From Persicaria tinctoria (taxonomy: Eukaryota; Streptophyta; Magnoliopsida; Caryophyllales; Polygonaceae), in NCBI GenBank assembly GCA_037127255.1, contig JBANSL010000013.1:19860688-19924687 (forward strand): a stretch of DNA of 64,000 nt. Reading direction: 5' to 3'. How positions within the stretch are numbered: the stretch's first letter is position 1; each line of letters starts with the position of its first letter. The translations under genes and the position numbers were made by a program. A model generated the notes under the pieces. The model worked only from the letters and a program-made list of their open reading frames with translations. It was not told the DNA's origin and ran no database searches. Positions 37,962 to 50,494 of the stretch are shown piece after piece.

Positions 37962-37966
37962 CTAAG
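37962..37966. repeat. 5-bp target-site duplication of the nested element, right copy
   Basis: CTAAG, identical to 31691-31695. Confidence 0.85.
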
Positions 37967-40944
37967 CCTATCCGTTTCGTGGAATAATATGCTACTAGCT
38001 TGTCTCACATGCATGTTGTAGTACTCGATTGTGCCTTTGAAAATGAATAAGAACGTTGTCCCCCTTGAGATAGATACATGTTAGTGTGGATTAGTGCAAT
38101 TGATACGTTCCATGATGAATTCGTGTTACTTGTCGCGATTATAACCTAATAGACTTTCATAAGGGCATCGTTGCTATTCCCAGGTCGAAGTCTTGTCTTT
38201 AGTCTTGTCCTTCATAGCCTTGGTCTATGTTTTATTCCGAAAGGAACATTGGGTTTTCCGCTCTTGTCACTCCCCTATCTTTTCTAACTTGGTGTGATGC
38301 GCGATACATTGGGTGAGCGACTGCTTGAAAGAGAAAGGAAGTTGCATAGCGATAGAGCAATGTGGCGGAAGCGTGGGCCCATAACCCACAAGTCTCATGA
38401 TCGACGATGTTGGTGGGACAGGTATGTTTCGAGGATTGCGGCTATCGAGTACGATATGACTTGCAGGCGGGAGTGTCCTCCGTTTGAAGTGCTAACCTTT
38501 TTGAATATGTTGATAACTATGTTGCACTGCTTTGATGGTGATATTTATGTGTTCATGTGCTGACTTGGTAATAATTGTTGTCTGATTGTCTGTTGTTTAC
38601 GATGATATGATTCGGTGCCTTACAGTTCTAATGTACATGATGTATTGATGTGTTGATGCTTGAGTTGCTAAGCATGATCTAAATTCATTACCTATAAAAT
38701 GTGAACTGCAAATGCTGAGAAACCTTAACTGTCTATTAAATAAGGTTATGATGAAACTTGCTAGCTTGACTTGATTATGTGCATATATGATGATTTGTAA
38801 TAATGATTGAGCATGACGGTAAATTGAGATTTATCGACGCAGTTGCAATGTTTAATGCTGAACTAATAATGCTATTGATATAAATGCTAGTTGATATGAT
38901 GTGGTCCTTATGTGTAATAATGTCCATGATTGCTTCTTCTTTGAACTTGTGGGTGAGGGTTCTCTTGTGGGGTGGTTGATGAATGGTAAAAGACTTCTAG
39001 GCGGTTAGGATGATCGATGGTATTACAAGGTAAGACATGAGAGAGGGATCCATGTGGTTAGCAGGGTATGATGCTTGGGATGTCTTGAGTAGTATATGAA
39101 GCGTGGGGAATGAGTTTTGAGAGTATTGATGATATAGTATGAGAGAGTTCTCGGGTGTAAAGTTAGAGATAGGAGTTGGGTTCTTAGAGGTGGATGGTGT
39201 GTGGGAGTGCTTGATGGAAGGAAGGGCGAGATTTGAGCATTGAGATGAATTAGGATTTCTTTGGAGAATTTTTGTCTGAGTTGACGTTGGGGAGTCTGGA
39301 AGAGGATTAGTCTTGGCTTGAGAGTGGAGATGGGTGAGTGAGGATTGTGTTTTATTTTGACTAGTATGATGTGATGATTTTCTTGATTATGTGATTTATT
39401 TATATTTGCTGACATGATGCTTTGTAGCAACCATGATGAACCTGATATACAATGATATTACATGCTGATCTACAATATTGAAATCTAGTTGGCAGTAACC
39501 AATGTTATCATGATATGTTGATGCATCGCTATTCTGTTATACTGTTTTAGAAGCATGTTAGGATGTGTTGTGATATGACGTATGAAATAATGATGAGTAT
39601 GAACTATGAGATAATAATGGTTTACTATATCGAAGAATGATGTTATTATGTGGTAATAAGCATGATGTTGTAGCATACGGTTGACTAGCATGACTATTGC
39701 TTATGTAAATGATGAATATGACATGATTTGTATCTATATGAGATATTGGTGCATGATTTCTAAATGGTCATTATATGGCTTCGCGACGAGTTAAGGTGAT
39801 GTCTTTTATGGCATATTGACATTTTGATGATTTATATACTGCTTGATCTTCATTTTTCTGATTCTTATTAGCATGACCTTGTTGTTTTGATATGTTAACG
39901 TGATGAATCTGTTCTACTTGTGTTGCGATATCGATATGCGATTGCGAGATTTGATGTGTACTGACGTACTAACTCCATAACACCTAACCCATTGATTTCT
40001 GGACATGTGTGCTTACGTGATGAGCGATGAACGTTCGATTATGCACTTGTGATGCCCTCAGTATGATATAGATATACCTTACGATTCGTAGTATGTTGAG
40101 GCTTTTTGTTCCTTTGGTACTTGAGACTTGTTGGCATGTTTATGTTTATGTTAGATGGTTATATGATGGTTTGTGACTATGATATGATGTGGGACTTGCC
40201 ATGTGTGAGATGACTTATGGTATTATGCTTATGTAAGAGTTGATGAGACTTTTGGTTATGGTACTTGTTTAGTTGTGAATGATGTTGCATGATCTGGAAA
40301 CTAGGAAGAGAATATGGGATTAGCTCTTAGAGGTGGATGATTCCACCTCCGAGCTTCTGAATTTGATTGATTGTTATGCGGGAAACTGATTTGGTTTTGA
40401 AGGATTTTGACGAAATTTTGATCGAAAAGATTTTACTTGTTTTGGTGTAAAGTTGCTTGGTTAAACGTCTTATTTGAAGATTTTGAGCGGTTTGAAAAGG
40501 AATTACTTGGAATTTTAAAGAATAAATGGTACCAAGAATTTCAGCGATTTTCAGGTTAATCTTTTTCAATTGCGGAATTCCTTTTGAAACTTTTCAACCC
40601 GGGCTTATATTTTAACGTCTTACGAAGTGGATACAAGCATTTTATAGTGGCGCATATAGAATGCTTGCTAAGATCCAGTAGAGACGCTTTGATTGCTTTT
40701 CGAGTTATGATGTGACCGAAAGGTCGGGGTAAGGGTGTAATAGAGGCCCATATCACATACTTACTACGACCAATTGGGAATGTTATGATCACATCAAGGG
40801 TGCTGTGAGGATCTCATACGGGCCCCTATGAGATGCTTACAGAATCAATGGCATGATCCTTGGACTCACCAATTTAAAACTTCATCTTCATGTTTTAGAG
40901 TGATTTTAGTCTCGGGGACGAGACTTGTTTTTAGAGGTGGATGA
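37967..40944 (+). other. Internal region of the LARD-like element, right part, non-coding; PPT at its end
   Basis: About 3 kb without recognisable coding sequence (short frames 38294-38563 plus and 39023-39430 minus look accidental). Rich in ATGATATG-like words. It ends CGGGGACGAGACTTGTTTTT then AGAGGTGGATGA, the polypurine-like tract abutting the LTR. The tract motif TTAGAGGTGGATG also occurs at about 39184 and 40328. Confidence 0.65.
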
Positions 40945-43900
40945 TGTAAAGACCGGAAAATTTTAGAATATTAAAATTATTAAAATAGTGATTTATAATC
41001 ATTTCGACTTCTAAAATTCGGATGGTCTGGAAATTCCGTCCTTGAGCTATTGGTTTTATTTTAAATATTTCAAAACGAATTCCGACATTATTTAATTGGA
41101 AATTTAATATATTTTATACTCTGCTTTTATATACCGAAAATTGAAAAATAATGTTCGGATTTCATTTATTAAATTCGGATTGGGAAAATTGAGGAGTATT
41201 TTAAACGCGTCGAGATAACGTCGAGAGAACGGGTTTCGAGATTTGTTTCAGTGTAGAATTTTAATTGGGACTAATGGGGACCATTCTTACTTTATTTCTT
41301 CCCCCTCCCTATTTCAATTTCGGAGCTGTAGATTCACATGCCACCTGATTTTCTTGTTTCCATTTGAGGCTAAACCACACACATCACCCTCCTCCTCCCT
41401 CATGGGGTTGTCTCACCTGTTTGTGGCTATGGTGCAAGGCTCTCTTTTCCCCTCTTTTGTTCGGTAGTAGTAGCAGCAGAGGCACACCTCTTTCTCCCTT
41501 CTGAACCTCACGTGACAGCTCTCCTATCCTCCATTTCAATTTTAAAAACACCAATTGTCTGACTCATTCCCAAACCCACAAACCACTTCACAGATCCTCA
41601 GTTCTCCCTCTCCATCTCTTCGCTCTCTCTGAACCGCAAGAAACCAATCTCCATTTGTTCCCTCCCTCACAAATAGAGCCTGGAACCAAGCTCAGAAGAA
41701 GCCGAGGATGTCAGTGAGCACCCTCGAGAGCATCACAGAGCGCCGCTGAGCATCACCCGATACCACCCCTGTTTTGCAGCACCAGGCGTCCTCCCCGCCG
41801 TCTATTTTTCCGGAGCGCACCTCAGGTCAAATCTTAGCACCATGACCTCCGTTTAGTTCCTTTCCCGATGGGGAGCAAAAGCAGCACCTACATCGTCTTC
41901 CTCGACGAGCCAAATCGACCACCGATGGAGTTCTCGGCGACATTCCAAAGTTCTTCGGTAAGCCCCATTTCCTCTTCTTTTAACCCAAATCGATGTAAAG
42001 TCGCTCCTTTAAGCCATTTTATTCCGTCCTAGACCAAGATTCGTGGGATTCCGCCTCCGACGAGCCACACCGAACATCGATCGAGCGTTTTCCGGTGAAG
42101 AACTCGGCTCCTCGGTGAGATTCCTCCTCCTCTCTCCTTGCTTTCCCTCCTCTATTTCCGTGTGCAATGTTGTCGGGGAGGGATTCCGATCAGACTGAGT
42201 GTGGTCGAAGTGGGTGAGGAGTCCGACAGCTGGAGATCTCCTTCTTTCTTCTCCTTCGTTTCCGCCGGAGCCCTGGGTTTCCCTTCTCCTCCTCCATTTT
42301 CTTTTTCGCAGAGAGCAAGGTGGGAGACGACGTTTCTTTTTAATTATGTTGGGCCTAAAACTTCTGGGTCGTGGGCCGGGTTAATTCATTCCATCCGGGT
42401 TTCCTCTCAGGCTTGGGGAGACTTTCTTTTTTATGGATCCGGATCCTGGTCGAAAGGGTTTTGGTTTCGGGTTGGGTTCATATCCGGATTCCTTCCATGG
42501 GGTTGGGCCTATTTCTTTCGGGTTAAATTGTCTAGGCTGGGTATTGGGCTATAAGTGGATTTAATTTGTTTTATGCTATTTTATGACTTTATATTATTCT
42601 AATGTTAGGCATGTTATTATTGATGTTATATTAATTGAGATATGTATTTTGTGATGTTTAAATATGTACTTTTAGGAATGATGAAATGATTTATTGGCTT
42701 GGATTATGATTATGATTTGTAAAGAGGATTTAATTTTGATAATTGTATTTAGTTAAGCATTGCTGATAAATTATTTAAAAAGAGATCTTAAGTTCGGAAA
42801 TGTCTTTTAAGGATTTGTTGTTTGGAAAATCAAAATACCGGAATTATTCTATAATAAGATTTTGAGAGATTGGCATTAAGGTTTAAATGTTAATGTCAGA
42901 ATTTGGTTAAGTAAGATTTTAAAAGAATTGTTTTAGATATGAGTTGACTTAACTTGATATTTAAGAGTTTGGAAAACTTCGGGAAACGAGTTTGGAAATA
43001 TTATTGGTAAGGTTTATCGATGGGTTTGATTGGAAATGAAATGATTTTGGTTGATGTTGATCTTATCGGAAAGGTTTTGGAAAACGGTTTCACTATCGGT
43101 TGGTTTTGAGTATGTTGAGAACTTGGGTTTTGTGCGTATGAATGTTGGTCCGGTGGCTTATGGAAATGGCTTGATGATAGGTGTATATTGCGTTTGGATT
43201 GCTTTGGACCTTCATTTGGGCATTTGCTTGTATTATCCTATTGTTCTGCATCTTCAGGTAACTTCCCTAGGGGGCTTACTCAGGTTGGACATTCATGCAT
43301 ATTGTTGCATTTTATGTTAGGTGTTGCATATGCATAAAAGCATGTCATGTAGTATCTTGTTTAGGTTGCACTAATTGAATGAGCATCTGCTTACTTTATG
43401 CGTTTGAAACAGAACGGTCGTTATCTGTAATAGTCCTAGAGACTTTACTAGGGTCATAGGGTGGTCCAGCCTCATCAGGCACCCTGAGTCAATCGAGTCG
43501 ATATGAGCATGATATGACAGCCAAGCACCATCGGGCAATCGATGAGATGATATGATATGATGATGTCGTGGTTTGTGCACCACCACGAGGAAATTGCTAT
43601 GCTATAGCCCGAACTGGCTAGTCTCTGCACTAACGGAAAGGGGTGCAGAGGTAGGAGAGGGATATGCCATTTGCCATTGTCTTGGGCTCTTTACAGTATT
43701 TCTGCACATTATTGTACCTAGGAGCATGCTAGTGTGTTTGACTTTCGTACTGCATTAGAGCATCTTTATTAGGTATAGCACATACTATGTGGCCTCAGCG
43801 AGGACTGCCGGTCCCGCATGAGTGGCTCGATCTCACTCTTTTCCCTGTTCTTTTTTTAAGGTATTTTCTGCAGATTCTGAGTGCTCGATGTCTATATGAT

Positions 43901-44242
43901 GGGGTTTCCTTTTGGCGAATTGAAGAACCTGGCTAAATCTCTAACTCGTTCTAAATGGCAATCACCCACTTATGATTTGGTTTTGAGCCGGCTCTGTCGA
44001 GGCACCTTGTATCTTAATTTTGTTTCCACCTTACTTCCGTTTGAATTGATTTTCGCGACATAGTCCCTAGGACAGGTTAAGGGTACCCAACGACCCTACG
44101 ATACTTTTTGGGTTTGAAATCCGTCTTTCTACAAATCTTAAAATGAGTTTGAAACCTCGACGCGTACCTAGATTGCAAGATCCGAAGAAGGGGTTTCATC
44201 CCTTGAAACGTAACCCGGAAATCATAATTCTGGGCCGTTATA
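40945..44242 (+). repeat. 3' LTR (3.3 kb) of the LARD-like element
   Basis: Starts TGTAAAGACC after the polypurine tract and ends GCCGTTATA, followed by ATAGA. Close to the 5' LTR, with small differences and a few short deletions (for example near 42550 and 42630). Confidence 0.88.
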
Positions 44243-44247
44243 ATAGA
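44243..44247. repeat. 5-bp target-site duplication of the 18.5-kb element, right copy
   Basis: ATAGA, identical to 25720-25724. Confidence 0.85.
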
Positions 44248-44535
44248 TGGTGATAATTTTTAATATTTGGCAACATTGTTCTTTAGTTGGTGATAATAGG
44301 TGTGTTTCGGTGTTCACTAGTTGTTGAAAATAATTTTGTACCAGTGTTTGGTAATTGGTAACAATATGTGGTTATAGTGTGTTATAGTTGGTGACAAATG
44401 GTTTGTGACAATGATTTCTAGTTTGTAACAATTGATATTGACTATAGGTTGGTAACAACTTTCACTAGTTCGTGATAATATTTAATGATAGTGTTATCTT
44501 ATTGGTGACAATGTATTCCGAGAACTGATTTTTAT
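44248..44535. repeat. Degenerate array of GTTGGTGATAA-like words
   Basis: About ten variants of TTGGTGAYAA / TTGGTAACAA at spacings of roughly 20-35 bp. A similar word lies left of the LARD-like element (TAGTTGGTGATAG, about 25688-25700), so that element inserted into this array. It could be the subterminal repeat region of an older DNA transposon. Confidence 0.5.
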
Positions 44536-44870
44536 TGGTTGGAATCTATCTAGATCATTTAATTTATAATATTATTTTACATATTCTCCGATCATGGAAT
44601 GGATCCTACCATATAGATAAAACATGAGAAAATTTTCTCTCCAATTTAGTGATTGTCCCCCAACTCCGTCAAATTGGGGTTTTGTCCACCTAAATTTGTT
44701 TGGACAAAATTGCCCTTCCATATATAAGGCTTTATGCTGTAAACCGCTCTCTCTCACCTCATTCCGTTCTTCTGTTCTCGCGTGTGAGACGATTCTCTCT
44801 CTCTTCTCTCCATCTTCATCGAAGCGATTTTTGCGATTGAAACCGGTGGTTCCTTTTCGATTCTGGTTCA

Positions 44871-47800
44871 ATGGCTGAGAACAAAGTCTCCAGCGACATT
44901 GAGGGACGTGCTGTTGCTGCAATCGACGATAAACATTCAGGCAATCCCTCAAATGGCGGTGTGTTTTCTGTGTTTATAGTTTCATACCTTTTTTAAAGTT
45001 GAATACGACATTTCTCTTCTATTTTTGTTGAATTTCAGAGAACAATGACTCCGATGAGATGGAGGCAGTTGATGTTGCTCTGTGTGACGGTAAAACTGCA
45101 AGTGATTCGTCAGATGACGGTTTGTATTTTGTGTTTATGTCTTTTATGCATGCTTTTTTGTTTTCCCCCTTATTATTGTGTTTGATATCTAATGTGGTTG
45201 ATTTGCAGTGAAGAAAATTTCTTTGGAGAAGGTTCCTTCAGTTGAAGGTAACAGTTCATCCGGTTCTTCAAGCAGAGGTGTGTTGTTATTGTTCTAAGGT
45301 TTTGTGTTCATGTTTTTCCAGGCTTTTGTTGTGTTTTTCTATCAAATGTATACATGCATTTGGTATTTTTTTTCTTTGATTTTTATCATAAATGCCTATT
45401 TCACCATAATCTGTAAAATACCTATTTCAGCAGATTTTGTTATTCATGCTGAAACTATTGTTGTGTATTCTTTGTGTGTGTTTTTTAGATGATAATGCCT
45501 CTGCAAGTGATCTTCAAGAATATAAATGTCAATTTGATGTGAGTATATTTTTTTTTCATACCTTATTGCCCTGTTTTTGTGTTTTTATGTTTATTCATGT
45601 TTATGAATGTGTCTTTTTAACAGAGATTGAAGTATTGCATTCCTGTAAAGGCTAGATTTTGTGCAAAATCCAATGTTTACTGTGCTCCAGATGTCTGTGA
45701 TGTTATAGAGGAACATCTATCTAAATCTGATTTTGAGTTGCAGAGGAGAAGTTGCTTTGGATGGGTTTTTGTTCAAAGAAATAAGATGAAACTTAATTTT
45801 CAGCTGATTCATCAAATGATGCTTCGTATGATCAAGAGTGATAAGCTGCATGAATTGCGGTTTAAGGTTGATGGTCTTGTTGCTCGCTTCTCTTTGGTAG
45901 AGTTTCATGCAACTACAGGGCTTCTTGTTATAGATACTTTAGTTAAACCACCCGGGAAGTTTGCGTGATCTCATTTTCTTGGGGAGAATCAGTCAAAGTG
46001 TACGTACGATGAGTTGTTGGGGGCATTTAAGAGATGTAGAAAATCGTCTCCAAAGAAGCTTCAGATGGCGAAGTTGTTGATTATCGAGAAAATGTTATTG
46101 TTCAAGCATTCAAAAAGTGTTAAGAAAAATTATGTTGCTCTTGTATGCAATCCAGCGAAATGTGAACTGTATTCATGGGGGAAATTGTCTTATTCTTTGG
46201 CGGTGAAGTCTTTAAAGAAGGTTTTGCTTTGTGATCGATCGATCTGAGACCATCATATGAATTGTTTGGATATATTTATGCTTTTCAAGTAATTAATTTC
46301 ATGCATACATGTTTTAGCATCCGTTTGTTTCATCATTTGTGTTTCAGCAATGTTTGTGTTTCAGCATCTGTTTGTTTCAGCATCTGTTTGTTTGGTTATA
46401 TTTATAGGCTCGGGTACTGGAGGCTTTCCCGGTTCTTTCTGATAAGTTTCTTTGCAATTTCATAATTCGTGCAGGTGATCCATACTCTCTTCGTTGGGAG
46501 TGTAAGTTACGTCATACTTATATTGAAGCGCAAGAGTTGTTTGATGGTGACCTGGTATTATTTTTGTCTCAGCTCTATCTTGCTACAATCTTCTTTTTTA
46601 TTAGGTTCATTTTTATAATTTCAGTTGTCTTATTGTGTGTTAATTTTGTTGGTTGTGTAGGCGCCCATGTTCCCAACTTTTGGCGAGTTTGCAAGGTCCC
46701 TAGGGATGGTCTTTAAAGATGAAGTTGCTCACCCCATTCTTGATCACATAACTGAACCTGTATTTTCACAACCTGAGGAAGATAAGCTGTATGATTGTTG
46801 GAGACTTAGGAGAAAAGCATATCGGAGAAGGTTCAATTGCTTTGCAGAAGGTGATTTATCATTGGATATACCTTCTGCTGAAACCCAAGGTGAAGAACAA
46901 CAGAAGTCAATGACGAGTCAGGTGGCAATGAAAGTGGATGTGCTGCAGGTTCGAAGAAGCGAAAGTCTGCGAGTAAAGTCCTGTCATTGGTGAAGAAACA
47001 GAAGATTGAAACAAGCAAACCTACCACATCGAGGAGGGGTCGGTCTGCTGGTGTAGTTTCAGTTAAACAAGCTGATGTCATTTCCAAACCACCCTGTGAA
47101 ATCGGTTCTACTAAAAAAAAAAGACAGGGGGTAAGAAAATTTCAGCTGCAAAGAAACCACCAACCATTAAAGATGCAATTGCGAGACCTAGATTTGTATT
47201 TCGCAAGAGAGGTAATTCTGCTTCTGAAGATTCCAGTTATTTGTTTATGCCAATTGAAGTTGCATGTCTATCTTTTCATCGAGTTGCTGAAACTGGATTG
47301 AGGCCGCCCATTAAAGCTTCACCTGCAAAGGATTCTTTATTATTTAAGGATGGGAATGATGATGCTAATGATAGAGTAGTAGAGGGTTCTGGGGGGATGT
47401 GGCTCAAGGAGGGGAGGATGCAATGAATGTTGAAACCGATGAATACTTAAACAATGAAGGCACTGAGAACGTTGTCAAAGATGATCACCTGAAAGCAGGG
47501 GGAAAGAATGTGGTTGGCGCTCAGACTGATGATTTCAAAAAACAAGGGGACATCCTAGCTAGTTGAAAGAAATACAGATGAGGTTAGATAAGCTTGAAGA
47601 GTTGCCTCAAAGAGTTTCGGATTTGGCTGCGAGGGTGGAGATGCTTGAGGAACGTTTGTCAGGATGTTTAAAATTGGTGGTTGTTGTTGATGATCTACTG
47701 AAGAAGGTAGATTCCTTAGAAAATAAGTTTACAATGCAAGAGTCAATGCAGTTTAAGACCCAGTCATCCAATGCTGCACCTTGTGACCTAGTGATTTCAA

Positions 47801-47874
47801 AGGTTGTGAATGAGGTGTTGAATGAAATTCGGGAAGAGGCACTGTTGTGGGAGGAAATCGAGTTCAAAATATAA
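44871..47874 (+). pseudogene. DUF1985 protein gene of the Ulp1-carrying Mutator-like type, broken and lacking the peptidase
   Basis: A multi-exon plus-strand gene after a CT-rich leader (44740-44870). Exons with consistent phase: ATG 44871-44958, 45039-45119, 45209-45277, 45489-45538, then from 45624. The long exon encodes SKSDFELQRRSCFGWVFVQ, KLNFQLIHQMMLRMIKSDKL and, after an in-frame TGA at 45966-45968, FLGENQSKCTYDELLGAFKR and YSWGKLSYSLAVKSLKKVLL. These match the DUF1985 domain of plant transposon proteins. Later exons give ARVLEAFPVLSDKF (about 46409), FPTFGEFARSLGMVFKDE (46664), a basic region (about 46950-47210) and a coiled coil (LDKLEELPQRVSDLAARVEM, about 47586). At least three frameshifts are present, and the C-terminal Ulp1 cysteine peptidase is absent: an LTR follows the stop at 47874. 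Confidence 0.75.
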
Positions 47875-47883
47875 TAAAATAAA

Positions 47884-48962
47884 TCAAACCAGATTATGCC
47901 CACGCAAATGATTACAAGACCTCCTCCCTATGCAGTAGTGGGAAGTCAGGATCGATCCACGAGGAAGCGTGTCAGCGGATCTCAGGTAGCTGTAAATCTC
48001 ACAGACAGAAAAGCAAAAAGACAGAAAGAAAGACAAAAATAACAAAGCAAAGCAGAAAATAAAGCAAAGGCACATAACTTGTCGATATCGACAACAACTA
48101 TGTCGACAACAGAAACAGAAATCGACCAACAGCAACAAAAACTCAGAAAAAGACAACGTCGAGTAAAATCCTACTCGATATCGAGTACAACCAACTCGAT
48201 ATCGACTAAACTTTCCCGAGATCGAGTAAAAGACAGAAACTTTAAAAGGTGCAAACTTCGAACACAGAATCTCATATTTTGGTGAAATAAATCAATAAAG
48301 TAAAATACTTCCAAATCCAGGGTATCAACACCACAACGATAACCATGCAAGATAACACATAAAGGCATAAAAGATCATGCTTTCCATCAAATAACTTCCG
48401 TTATTAACTAATAGGCATATAGAGGCTTTCGCATAAACCCTAATTGTTACTAACCCTTTTCACATAATTAACCCAAGTTGCATTAAGATCAATTTCGCTT
48501 CAATAACACAAACTTTACCGCATCACCTTACATGGTCATAGGGATAGAAGATGAATTGCATAAAAAGATTGTATCTTTACCGCATCACCTTACATGGCCA
48601 CCGTCGGGCTCACCCCAGCCCCAGAAGTGGGTGGACTACTCGCTCTTCATCGCAATATCAGACATCTTTGATGAAAAAGAACTAACTTGCATTAATACAC
48701 TCAAACTTACAACCTCTTCTCTCTCCATGTGACTAATTGTCTCTGAAATTGAATGATTAAAACCAGCCCCTAAGGCTTTATTTATAGCCTTCATTCCCTA
48801 GCTATTCTATGTAAGAAAGTCTATCTATATCTAAATCTAATTATCTACTTGCTTTAAGATAAATAAATGCAATGAAGGAATTAAATCTATAAAGGAAATT
48901 ATATCTAAAATAGGTTAATCTTCCATGTGTTGATAGGTCTTGATAGATGTTGATAGATATCA
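47884..48962 (-). repeat. Probable solo or truncated LTR, Athila/Tat-like
   Basis: The left part has GATCGATCCACGAGGAAGCG, very like GATCGATCCACAGGGAAAGC in the LTR at 31770; the right end reads TGATATCTAT in the minus sense, and a minus TATA-like CTATAAATAAAG lies at 48787-48776. It contains a palindromic TCGATATCGA-type array (48081-48235) and a 64-bp duplication around TTTACCGCATCACCTTACAT (about 48515 and 48579). The left boundary is uncertain and no target duplication was found. Confidence 0.5.
48081..48235. repeat. TCGATATCGA-type palindromic array
   Basis: GTCGATATCGAC, GTCGAC, ACTCGATATCGAGT, ACTCGATATCGACT and GAGATCGAGT within 155 bp. Confidence 0.7.
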
Positions 48963-49420
48963 CACTACCAAAAACACAGGAAATAGCCACAGGCTTTTAG
49001 CCACGTCGTATAGTCGTTGCTAAATCCGTAGCTGATAGCCACGACTATAGCTACGGCCTGACAAGCCGTAGCTATAATAGCGTCGACTGAAAATATTCGT
49101 GGCAAACCCCGTGGCTAGGGATGAAGGAATAATTTCGTGTCCAAAATGTCGTGGTTTTTAGCCACGAATATAAGTGTCGTGGCTGGTGTCATGGCTGTTA
49201 GCCACGGCGTTGGCCACAGTCACATGTTTTGTGGCCGAATTCGATGCCATTTTTGGCGAGTCTTACCTGACGTGTCAATGTAGCCACGAATTTAGCCACG
49301 AATCATATCCGTTGATGTACTCATGGATAAGAATGTGAGGCAATTAGCAATATATGACCAGCGTTGGAGGTGAATAGCCATGAATTTAGCCACTGTTGGA
49401 TTATCCGTGGTTGTATTCGA
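48963..49420. repeat. CACTA left terminus and subterminal TAGCCACG repeats
   Basis: At least ten copies of AGCCACGR or its complement, the expected transposase-binding subterminal repeats. No gene. Confidence 0.8.
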
Positions 49421-50494
49421 CGCTAACAAAGACGCCCATTATCTTTTCTGGTGTATCCGAATTGAGGAAATTCACAAAAAGGGTCAAAAGATATATATTC
49501 ACTCAATCTGAATAGGGTGAAGCCCAAATTAAATATCAATTTGTAAGCCCAAAATCTCACAAAAAAAAGGTAGGGCCAAAAGATATGATCAAGCCCAATT
49601 TTAGAGAGTCAAAGCCCAAAAAGGGTCAAGCCCATTAGTATTAGTTAAAACCCAAGGAATATGGAAGCCCCAATTAATAGCTCTCGACGTATAAAGGAGC
49701 CCATTCTTAGTAGCCATGGATACGTCCGTGGCAAATGCCGTGGCTATTTTCAGTTGAGGTCATTCAATGCAAATCGTACTTTCTACTTCAATTCGGTCAC
49801 TTTTACTGGAGGGTGAAAGCACACTGCTCGCACAGAGCAAGTTGTCGTCTTCTCTCCACAGTGCAATGCAGGATTGGTGGGTTTGAAGAGCCATTTTTGA
49901 AGAGAGGTACGTGTCACATATATATAAATTATATTATATATTTAATATATTATGAATATATATACATATGGATGTTTATATATTATGTGTGCTATGTGAG
50001 ATATATTTAACTAATTATACATAGGTATTAATTAAATGGAATTTGAAGAGTGTATAGATCTACATCATTACTTAGTTGTATTTTGATTTTTGGAATTTTT
50101 AATTAGACTTTTAATAGTATATATATAATTTAACACTTAAATGGTTAATTAGTTGTATAGATCTACATCATTACTTAGTTGTATAGATCTAAATAATTTG
50201 AAAATTTGGAGAGTGTAAAAGTGTTTGTGTTTAAGGAATTTGTGTATATATATTTGATTTTTAAATAATATAGACTTTTAAGAATAATGTAATTAACACT
50301 TAAAATTGTTAATATAGATCCACATAATTACTAGCTTATCTAGTTGTATAAATGTAAGTAGTTGTGTATAGATCTACTTATTATTATATATAATGTACAA
50401 TAATTTGTATAAAGTTGAATATATATAATTTTATTTATAGTACTTAGTTTATATATTTTACATATGTACAGAAATTGAACTGGGGAAGTGTAAT
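49421..50494 (+). other. CACTA leader region, no gene
   Basis: AT-rich, with repeated words such as AGCCCAA (49500-49680) and GTATAGATCTACATC (about 50053 and 50155). Probably 5' UTR and an intron of the transposase gene: GAGAGGTACGTG near 49910 could be a donor, and an AG before the ATG at 50495 an acceptor. Confidence 0.5.

Larger units (their letters stand above)
25725..44242 (+). mobile_element. Complete LTR retrotransposon without coding capacity (LARD-like), with nested element
   Basis: Direct repeats 25725-29131 and 40945-44242 both begin TGTAAAGAC; the left ends GCCGTTACA and the right GCCGTTATA. Target duplications ATAGA flank the whole. A tRNA-Met-type PBS follows the left LTR and a polypurine-like tract precedes the right. 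Without the nested 6.3-kb element the internal part is about 5.5 kb, and no gag, protease, RT, RNase H or integrase motif can be read in it. Long LTRs plus a non-coding interior with intact cis-signals is the definition of large retrotransposon derivatives, which depend on proteins from related elements. Confidence 0.85.

Noticed and set aside
38294..38563. 89-codon frame in the LARD interior as a gag remnant
   Set aside because: Basic and Trp-containing, but with no gag, zinc-knuckle or pol motif, and surrounding codons show no coding pattern.
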